Assembly: GCA_905142475.1 (NCBI GenBank)
Contig: LR990730.1
Location: 1,674,001-1,738,000, forward strand
From: Xanthomonas hydrangeae
Lineage (GTDB): Bacteria; Pseudomonadota; Gammaproteobacteria; Xanthomonadales; Xanthomonadaceae
Direction of reading: 5' to 3'
DNA length: 64,000 bases
Both the position numbers and the translations under genes were made by a program. The notes below the pieces were generated by a model that saw only the letters and a program-made list of their open reading frames with translations, had not been told where the DNA came from and searched no databases. The first letter of the stretch is position 1; each line of letters opens with the position of its first letter. Positions 8,795 through 15,777 of this stretch are shown one piece after another.

Positions 8795-10158
8795 TGCAGC
8801 TGAAACGGCCATGCGCGCTGCCTCCGTGCCTGGATCAGATACAAGGCGCTGCCCGCGCACAGCGCCACCACGGCGGCGAGCAGGCGGCGTCCCGGGCTGG
8901 TTGCCAGCAGATACAGCCAGCCGAACACGCTGATCAACAGCGGCCACGGATACAGCGGCATCGCGAATGCCCGCCGACGTCGCCTGCGGCGCAACAGCAC
9001 CACCGCCAGGCATTGCGCCAGGAACTGGAACAGGATCTGGATGATCATCAAGGTGGCGATCAGATCGTCCAGCGACAGCAGGCAGGCCAGCGCCGAGGTC
9101 GCACCGACGAACAGCAGCGACACGGTGGGAAACCCGCCGCGCGGATGCAGCCGTGCAAACACGCCGAAGAACTGCCCGGCCGCCGCGGCTGCATACGGCA
9201 CCCGCGAATAACCCAACTGCACCACCAGCGCCGAGCCCCAACTGGCGACGACGATCAGCGCCACCGCCACGGTGCTGCCGATGGGCCCGTAGATGGCCTG
9301 CATGAAGTCGGCCATCACCGCCTTGGATTGCGCCGCCTGCTGCCACGGCAGCACGCCGAGCAAGGTGATGTTGAGGCCCAGGTAGAGCAGCGCCACGATC
9401 GGGATCGAGATCAGCACCGCGCGCGGGATCGTGCGGCGCGGCTTGCGGATTTCGCCACCGAGCATGCACACGTTGTTGTAGCCGCCGTAGTCGTAGACCG
9501 CGATCAAGGCCACTGCACCGAAGCCCAACCAGAATCCATGCGGCGACGCCGGGCGCGCGTGCAGGAACGCAGAGGCGATGTCGACGTCGAAATGCAGCAC
9601 GCCGCTGCCGATGATCCACACGCAGGCGCCAATCACCACCGCGCTGACCAGCAGTGACAGCAGTTGCACCGAGCGCACTTTGCGATACAGCAGCAGCGTG
9701 TTGAACGCGCACAGCGCCATTGCGATCGCGGTGAGCTGGGTGTGGCCCAGCCCCGGCATCAGGAACGCCAGGTATTGCACGCAGCCCACCGCGGCAGAAC
9801 CCACCGACAACGGTGCGGTCAGCAGGGTCTGCCACAGATACAGAAAGCCGAACAAGCGCCCCCAACGTTCGCGGCCGTAAGCCTCGCGCAGATAGTGGTA
9901 CGGCCCGCCCGAGCGCGGAATCGCCGCGCCCAGTTCGGCCCACACCAATCCGTCGCATAGACACAACAGTGCGCCTGCGACCCAACCGACCAGCACCGCC
10001 GGCCCGGCCAGTGCCGACAACGCCAACGGGATGGTGATGAACGGCCCGATGCCGATCATGTTGAGCAGGTTGGCCGACAGCGCACTCCAGAAACCGAGCG
10101 TGCGCGGCGGTGCCGAGGCCTGTGGGGTCGCCGGCAACACGGTAGGTGCGGTCAGCAT
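8791..10158 (-). CDS. APC-family permease
   Basis: A 455-residue inner-membrane transporter of the amino acid/polyamine/organocation superfamily with about 12 hydrophobic segments. TM1 carries MIGIGPFITIPLALSALAG, the family's unwound-helix region. GAAIPRSGGPYHYLREAYG is the conserved loop after TM2. The start at 10158 overlaps the GH35 stop by 7 bases (ATGCTGA), and the stop overlaps the kinase start. APC members usually carry amino acids, so in a glycan operon this could import a sugar, an amino sugar or a glycosylated amino acid such as GlcNAc-Asn. Substrate unknown. Confidence 0.85.
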   Translation of the reverse strand: MLTAPTVLPATPQASAPPRTLGFWSALSANLLNMIGIGPFITIPLALSALAGPAVLVGWVAGALLCLCDGLVWAELGAAIPRSGGPYHYLREAYGRERWGRLFGFLYLWQTLLTAPLSVGSAAVGCVQYLAFLMPGLGHTQLTAIAMALCAFNTLLLYRKVRSVQLLSLLVSAVVIGACVWIIGSGVLHFDVDIASAFLHARPASPHGFWLGFGAVALIAVYDYGGYNNVCMLGGEIRKPRRTIPRAVLISIPIVALLYLGLNITLLGVLPWQQAAQSKAVMADFMQAIYGPIGSTVAVALIVVASWGSALVVQLGYSRVPYAAAAAGQFFGVFARLHPRGGFPTVSLLFVGATSALACLLSLDDLIATLMIIQILFQFLAQCLAVVLLRRRRRRRAFAMPLYPWPLLISVFGWLYLLATSPGRRLLAAVVALCAGSALYLIQARRQRAWPFQLQ

Positions 10159-12065
10159 GCGTGGTGCTCTGCGTGCGCGACTGCCGCTGAGTTGGTCGCA
10201 ATGCGTGCCGAGGTCAGCCCGTCTGCGCAGTGAATCGCGGTGGGTTGCAGCTGATGCAGATCCAGCACCAGCACTGTGTTGTGGCCCTGCGTCAACCACG
10301 CGCCCGGGCAGAACAGACACTGCTGCGGGCCGATCTCCCAGTAACGCCCGAGCAGGCGTCCGTTGATCCACAGATAGCCTTTGCGCCATTGGCTCATGTC
10401 GATGTAGATGTCGCCGACGGTTTCCAGCGCGATGTCGGCTGCGAAGAACAGGCCGGGCCGTGTAGGTGGGCCTTGCAGCGCACGTAGTGCAGGCGCGTTG
10501 TCGCCATCCAGCGGCAAGCCATGGACCTGCCAATCGCGCAGTTCCTTGCCATCCAGTTGTACCGGGCCGAGCAAGCCTTTCGCATCGCCCAGGGCGGGGC
10601 CGAAATTGATATGGCCGAAGCTGTCGACTAAGACGTCCAATGTGCGTTCATCGGAAGTGGCCTTGGGTAGCGCCAGCTGCGGCGCGCTGTTGAGGCGCGC
10701 GTGCTGCATGCGCGAGACATGTCCGACCTCTTCACCGTCGAGTTGCACCACGGCGTAGTCGTGCACCTGCCCGAGATCCAGCTGCGTGCCGGCCGCGATA
10801 CGGCGCCGGTAGACCACCAGCCCCAGGTTCTGCTTGAGCAGGGTCTGGTTGTCGGTTGGCCGCTCTGTGTGGACAGGCCCGGTGCTCAGGTTGTCCCAAA
10901 GCGCGGCGACCGGGCGTGCAAGGACCGATGCAAAGCGCGCGCGGGGTGGCGCGTCCGGGATCGCTGGCAACGCAGTGCTGCTGTGCTGGGCGATGATCTT
11001 GCGCAGCGCCATGTAAGCAGGCGTGGCGCGGCCGCCTTCGTCGATCGGTGCACTGTAGTCGTAGCTGGTTAAAGCAGGCTGGAACTGCGAGCCGTCGTCT
11101 TCGGCATTGGCACCGGCGCTCAAACCGAAATTGCTGCCGCCGTGCACTACGTACAGATTGAACGAGTACCCGGCCGCCATCAGCTGCTGCAGCATCGGCG
11201 CGTAATCGCGCCGGGCGAACGCGTCTTCGCCCCAGTGCGTCAGCCAACCGGGATAGCCTTCGGCCACCCACACCGGTGCATCGCCTGCGATCTGTTTTGC
11301 TTCCTGCAGTTCAGCCGGATCGGCGCCATCCAGTCCCAGCGCGGCACTGGGCAGATAGGCCTTGCGCCGGCGCAGATCCTTCATGCCTTCGGCCAATGAG
11401 AACGGACCATCGATACCGTGCGTACGCCACAGTGCGGCCAGCGCCTGCAGATAGCCCACGTCGCTGCCCTGCATGCTGTATTCGTTCTCGATCTGCAGCA
11501 TCAGCACCGGTCCGCCGGCACTTGCCATCAGCGGTGCGATGCGTGGTGCCACTGCGGCGATGTAGCGCTTTACTGCTGCCATGTAGCGCGCATCGCTGGC
11601 ATCGCGCAGGCGCATGCCCGGCTCGCGCAACAGATACGGTGGCAGCCCGCCCAGCGTCCACTCGGCGCACACGTACGGGCCAGGTCGCAGATACACCCAC
11701 AGCCCTTCCTGCTGGCACAGCCGGATGAAGGCAACGAAATCGCGTTCGCCGGTGTCGAAATCGAACTGCCCCGGCTCATGTTCGTAGGCATTCCACATCA
11801 GATACAGCGCGATGGTGTTCAAGCCCATCGCCTTGGCCATGCGGATGCGATGCAGCCAGTCCGCACAAGCAATGCGCAGCGGATGCATTTCGCCGCTACG
11901 CAGTTGCCACGGCTGTTGATCCAGCACGAACTGGCCGCGCTCGAATCCGAACGCATGCGGGCGGCCATCCGGCAGCGGCGCATGCAGCGACGACAGCACC
12001 GCCGGCGCGGCCGCCAGACCGAACGGTGCGAGCAGGCCGAGCGTACACAGGCTTCTGCGTTTCAT
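10152..12065 (-). CDS. Second GH35 glycosidase, divergent
   Basis: A 637-residue GH35 enzyme with an N-terminal signal (MKRRSLCTLGLLAPFGLAAAP), so probably periplasmic. IENEYS (Glu195) gives the acid/base and VAEGYPGWLTHWGE (Glu269) the likely nucleophile. The usual SGxIHYxR signature reads SGEMHPLRI (57-65), with Pro in place of the aromatic residue, so its specificity may differ from the first GH35. A GGAG ribosome site lies before ATG 12065. It follows the SusC-like TBDR by 80 bases containing a hairpin and is translationally coupled to the permease. Likely to trim a galactosylated ligand brought in by that TBDR. Confidence 0.87.
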   Translation of the reverse strand: MKRRSLCTLGLLAPFGLAAAPAVLSSLHAPLPDGRPHAFGFERGQFVLDQQPWQLRSGEMHPLRIACADWLHRIRMAKAMGLNTIALYLMWNAYEHEPGQFDFDTGERDFVAFIRLCQQEGLWVYLRPGPYVCAEWTLGGLPPYLLREPGMRLRDASDARYMAAVKRYIAAVAPRIAPLMASAGGPVLMLQIENEYSMQGSDVGYLQALAALWRTHGIDGPFSLAEGMKDLRRRKAYLPSAALGLDGADPAELQEAKQIAGDAPVWVAEGYPGWLTHWGEDAFARRDYAPMLQQLMAAGYSFNLYVVHGGSNFGLSAGANAEDDGSQFQPALTSYDYSAPIDEGGRATPAYMALRKIIAQHSSTALPAIPDAPPRARFASVLARPVAALWDNLSTGPVHTERPTDNQTLLKQNLGLVVYRRRIAAGTQLDLGQVHDYAVVQLDGEEVGHVSRMQHARLNSAPQLALPKATSDERTLDVLVDSFGHINFGPALGDAKGLLGPVQLDGKELRDWQVHGLPLDGDNAPALRALQGPPTRPGLFFAADIALETVGDIYIDMSQWRKGYLWINGRLLGRYWEIGPQQCLFCPGAWLTQGHNTVLVLDLHQLQPTAIHCADGLTSARIATNSAAVAHAEHHAC

Positions 12066-12096
12066 CGCTTCTCCAGGTGAGTAGAAGGAACTGCTG

Positions 12097-12118
12097 CACT
12101 GCGCAGCGCCGCGCAGTG
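12097..12118 (-). promoter_or_regulatory. Intercistronic hairpin between TBDR and GH35
   Basis: Arms CACTGCGC (12097-12104) and GCGCAGTG (12111-12118) with a 6-base loop lie in the 80-base spacer. There is no T-run, so it is more likely an mRNA 3'-end protector, allowing the receptor message to outlast the enzyme message, than a terminator. Confidence 0.45.
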
Positions 12119-12145
12119 AGCGGCGCCGCACACTGCAGCGCGCCG

Positions 12146-15118
12146 CTAGAACGCGTACTTGACCGTGAACAACGCGGTGCTACCGGCATCGACGATGTCG
12201 GAGATCGCCAGGTTGTCGCGGCCCACATGCGCCCAGTAGCTGTATTCCTTGGTCAGGTTGGAGATCGACAGATCCATGCTCACGCCGTTGTCGAAGCGGT
12301 AGCCGGTGTGCAGATCCACGCGCCGGGTCGGGCGCGCCCACAGGTCGTTCCACGGTGCGCCTTCATGCAGGAAGTCGTAGCCCAGCAGGTACGAGCTGCT
12401 GAAGTGGTAGCTCAGGTTCAACGAGAACCCGTTGTGCTCGTAGAACAACTCCAGGTTGGCCATCGCCGACGGCGCCGACTGCATGTGCTCGTTGTCGAAG
12501 CCATCCAGCCCCAGGTCGGCACGCGCATGCTGGCGGGTGGCGTTGGCACTGATGCCCAGGCCGTCGAAGGGTGCGGGCAGATCCTGAAACTTCTGCCGCG
12601 CGCTGAGTTCCACCCCGTAGATCTTGCCATCGCCGCCATTGGTGGGCATGTGGTACAGCACCGTGCCGCTGCCGCTGGTGTTGCCATTGGCCTGGGCCGA
12701 GCCGGCGTCGTAGATGTAGTTGCGCAGTTGCTTGTAGAACCCGGCCAGCGAAAAGAACCCGCCGCGTTCGGTGGACCATTCGCCGGACAGATCCAGGTTG
12801 GTCGATTCGATCGGCTTGAGATCGGGGTTGCCCTGGGTGATGGTGGTAACGCCGTTGGAGATGTCGATCTGGCTGCCGCCGCCCAGTTGCACGAACGCCG
12901 GGCGCGTGTAGCTGGTCCACAACGATGCGCGATATGCGGTGCGCAGGTCCGGCCGCCAGGTCAGGAACACGCTGGGAAGCGGTTCGTTGTAGGAAGTGCT
13001 GTTGTGATCGAAGTAGCCCACGATCTCGTTGCCGTCCGCATCCACCGGACTCACCCAAAAGGTGTTGTCGATGGCAGTGTGCTCGAAGCGCACGCCGGGC
13101 ACGATATCCAGGTTGCCCATGGTGAAGGTGGCAGTGGCATAGGCGGCGCTGACCGCCTCGGTGCCGCGCATGGTGTTGCAGTTGTAGTTGTTGACGTAGA
13201 ACGCACTGCCGCAGGTGTCCAGGTCATCGTCGGTAAGGTGCTGGGCGATCACCCCGGCCACCGCCGCTTCGCTCACGCGCGGCGTATTCCAGCTGTATTT
13301 GCCGGGAAAGATCGAGGCATAGGTACCGGTGAAGATACCCAGATCGCCCAGCGTGGTGGTGCCGTCCACGCCGCCGGTATACCAGTCGCGATTGGTGTAG
13401 CGGCGGCGGCTCTTGCTGTACTTCACCCCGAACTGCACTGACCGCAGCGCGCCATCTTCGAAGTCGTAGCGGGTGTCGAAACGCGCGCCGCCTTTCTTCT
13501 GGCCGGAGTAGATCTTGGTCTGCTCGCCATAGCTGCTGGCAAACAACGAGGGGATGTTGTTGACCTGCGCCAGCAGTGCGGGCGTGAGCTGCGGATACGG
13601 GAACGCACCGCCGCCATAGCGCACGAACGTGTTGCCGGAATAGGCGTAGTTGTCCTGGGTGAACTTGTCTTCGCGCCCGTCGATTTCGACATGGTCGGGG
13701 CGGTCGTTGTTGCCGAAGCTGTAGAACAGGTTGGGCATGAAGGTCCAACCGCCTGCGGTCTTTTTCGCACCGATCTGGAAGGTGGCCAGGTCGGCGATTT
13801 CCGGGTTGGTCTCGTACCAGAAGCGTGAGGCGATGCGGCCGATGTTTGGAGTAAACACGCCCGGCGTGCCGGTCGGCACGTAGCTCACATCCTGCGGCAG
13901 CAACTGTACGAAGGTGGTGCCTTGCTCGGTCTTGGCATAGGCGTAGGTCATGCGCGCGTACAGCGACAGGCTGTCGTCCACATGCCAGTCGAACGAGGCA
14001 TTGCCGCCGTAGCGGCGCTCCCAACCGGCAGCGATGCCCACATTCATGCCGGTACTGGTGAGGTTGTGCTGCGGATCGAAACCGGCGGCGTTGCGGCCAT
14101 CGGCATCGGTGTTCAAGTATTCCCACGAGCCGTCGTTGAGCGCGCTGGTGGCGGCGGCCACTTCGCTGTTGGTGGTGGTGCGGTAGTCGTAATACGCGCT
14201 GGCATACACGCCGAACTGCTGCGCGTCGCCGAACTTGTGCTGAAACTCGCCGCCGAAGCCGCCGCCCAGGCCGTCGCCGCCGTAATCGCGCGCACGGCTT
14301 TCCACCCGGCCGCTGCCGGTGACGCTGCCGCTGGTGATGTCCTTGAAGTCGTAGGCGGTGGGGGTGCGGAAATCCAGCGTGCCGCCGATCGCATCGCCGT
14401 CCATGTCGGCAGTGGAGGTCTTGTTGGCGACGATGGTCTGCAGCCCGCTCGGCGGCAACAGGCTGAGCTGCACGCTGCGGCTGTACGGCATGCCTTGCGC
14501 CACGGTGACGCCGTCGATCATGTTGACGTTGTATTCGGACGGCAACCCGCGCACCGAGGCGAACATGCCTTCGCCACGCGCTGCACCGTCGATGCCACCG
14601 AAGTAGCCAGAGCCGGTGCTGGTGATGTTGATGCCGGCGATCAGGCCGAGCGCTTCGGCCACGTTGTGCACGGCGGTGCGTTGCAGATCGTTGGCCGACA
14701 GCACGTCCACCGTGTTGGCGGCGTTGATCTTGAGGTCGCTGGCGTCGTAGCGGTTGCTCACCACGCTGACCGCCTTCAATTGCTTGACCTCCTCCAACGC
14801 AATCGCCACCGAGGCGGTGCCGCTGTCGCCGACCTGGAGACTGGTTTCGGCGGCGCTGAAGCCGGGGTAATCCAGATTCAGTGCGTACTGCCCGGCAGGC
14901 ACATCGCGGATGACGAAGTGCCCGCGTGCATCGGCCACCGCGCTGTAGGCGGTGCCGGCGATGCGCACCTTCGCATTGGCTGCGGGTTTGCCGCTGCTGC
15001 TTTCTGTCAGGTCTCCCTCCACGGTGCCGGCCATTGCGGCTGCGGCCGAGGCCATGCCGGTCACGGTCAGGATTGCCACGATCCATTGCTTGCCGTTCGA
15101 ACGCTCACGCTTTTCCAC
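12146..15118 (-). CDS. TonB-dependent receptor with SusC-like N-terminal extension
   Basis: A 990-residue outer-membrane receptor. After the signal peptide (cleavage near AAMAG) comes a carboxypeptidase-regulatory-like extension (TVEGDLTESSSGKPAANAKV onward, about 35-120). Then come a plug domain (LSANDLQRTAVHNVAEAL; FASVRGLPSEYNVNMIDGV) and a 22-strand-type barrel ending in ALFTVKYAF with the terminal Phe needed for BamA recognition. The GTG start at 15118 is preferred because GAGGTGG sits just upstream. The frame stays open to 15220 but without a ribosome site. It heads a run with GH35, permease, kinase and GH4 and probably imports the oligosaccharide they use. Two overlapping GGCAAC palindromes lie 22-45 bases upstream of the start. 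Confidence 0.9.
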   Translation of the reverse strand: MEKRERSNGKQWIVAILTVTGMASAAAAMAGTVEGDLTESSSGKPAANAKVRIAGTAYSAVADARGHFVIRDVPAGQYALNLDYPGFSAAETSLQVGDSGTASVAIALEEVKQLKAVSVVSNRYDASDLKINAANTVDVLSANDLQRTAVHNVAEALGLIAGINITSTGSGYFGGIDGAARGEGMFASVRGLPSEYNVNMIDGVTVAQGMPYSRSVQLSLLPPSGLQTIVANKTSTADMDGDAIGGTLDFRTPTAYDFKDITSGSVTGSGRVESRARDYGGDGLGGGFGGEFQHKFGDAQQFGVYASAYYDYRTTTNSEVAAATSALNDGSWEYLNTDADGRNAAGFDPQHNLTSTGMNVGIAAGWERRYGGNASFDWHVDDSLSLYARMTYAYAKTEQGTTFVQLLPQDVSYVPTGTPGVFTPNIGRIASRFWYETNPEIADLATFQIGAKKTAGGWTFMPNLFYSFGNNDRPDHVEIDGREDKFTQDNYAYSGNTFVRYGGGAFPYPQLTPALLAQVNNIPSLFASSYGEQTKIYSGQKKGGARFDTRYDFEDGALRSVQFGVKYSKSRRRYTNRDWYTGGVDGTTTLGDLGIFTGTYASIFPGKYSWNTPRVSEAAVAGVIAQHLTDDDLDTCGSAFYVNNYNCNTMRGTEAVSAAYATATFTMGNLDIVPGVRFEHTAIDNTFWVSPVDADGNEIVGYFDHNSTSYNEPLPSVFLTWRPDLRTAYRASLWTSYTRPAFVQLGGGSQIDISNGVTTITQGNPDLKPIESTNLDLSGEWSTERGGFFSLAGFYKQLRNYIYDAGSAQANGNTSGSGTVLYHMPTNGGDGKIYGVELSARQKFQDLPAPFDGLGISANATRQHARADLGLDGFDNEHMQSAPSAMANLELFYEHNGFSLNLSYHFSSSYLLGYDFLHEGAPWNDLWARPTRRVDLHTGYRFDNGVSMDLSISNLTKEYSYWAHVGRDNLAISDIVDAGSTALFTVKYAF

Positions 15119-15139
15119 GTGCCACCTCGCCAGATGCTG

Positions 15140-15161
15140 GGCAACGTTGCCGATGGCAACG
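15140..15161. promoter_or_regulatory. Overlapping CAACGTTG palindromes, possible LacI-type operator
   Basis: GGCAACGTTGCC (15140-15151) is a perfect 12-base palindrome. It overlaps a second dyad, CGTTGCC-GAT-GGCAACG (15145-15161). They lie directly upstream of the receptor's ribosome site. The CAACGTTG core is shared with the TGACAACGTTGTC site near 30270, which suggests a LacI-family repressor of related but distinct specificity. Inference only. Confidence 0.45.
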
Positions 15162-15577
15162 CCCTTGCGATGCCTTGCTCTAGGGCAGACGGTCTGCACG
15201 GCGGTGTGCGCGCACGGCAACGCACGGCACGCAATGGAAGCGTGTGCGAAAGACCGAACGGGATTGGCGCCGGAGCGTCTGCCAGCTGTTACAGCGGTGC
15301 AGGCGTCAGTGGCGAGGCGGGGAGTACCCGGCGATGCACTTGGAGCGCGAGCGCATCGCGCTCAATTTGTAGTGCTTGGTCATGACGGCTGCACCAGCGT
15401 GACAGCAGCGCAGCATGCGTGAGTGCGATGCACTGCAAGATCGGCAACACGCAGGCGCTGGTCGGTACGACGATGCTGCATCCAACCATCTCCCAGTGCA
15501 GGTGCTGCGTGGAAACGCTGTTGCCATCAAGGTGAGTCGAGCGCATCGCCGATGGCGCGTGTTGCCGACTGCGGTCA

Positions 15578-15606
15578 GTGATAGACCTCGTTTTCGCGTC
15601 TGTCAA
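15578..15606 (-). promoter_or_regulatory. Predicted promoter of the SusC-like TBDR operon
   Basis: On the minus strand TTGACA (15606-15601), a 17-base spacer and TATCAC (15583-15578) make a good sigma-70-type match. Transcription would start near 15571, giving a leader of about 450 bases before the GTG at 15118 with the palindromes near its end. Confidence 0.45.
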
Positions 15607-15777
15607 GCAGGTGTGAAGTGTGTGCGGAGATCGTCGTATTGCCTGCGGATAGATCACCAATTGGATGTTGCGCAGGCGCGATGGCCGCATCTTGCGATGC
15701 ACTGCAACACAGATGCATAACGCAGCAGGCGCCGGCCATGACAGCCGACGCCTGTTGATGTCCTGCGGTCGAACTCT

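Larger units (their letters stand above)
15119..15777. other. 659-base gap holding the TBDR control region
   Basis: No supported gene. The stretch separates the GH3 stop (15778) from the next minus-strand TBDR. It contains the predicted promoter and overlapping palindromes described separately. Short open frames on both strands lack ribosome sites and coding bias. Confidence 0.6.

Noticed and set aside
7877..10201. A 774-codon fusion of permease shadow and PfkB kinase
   Set aside because: The first part is an out-of-frame reading of the permease. The kinase starts at 8794 with an ATGA overlap.
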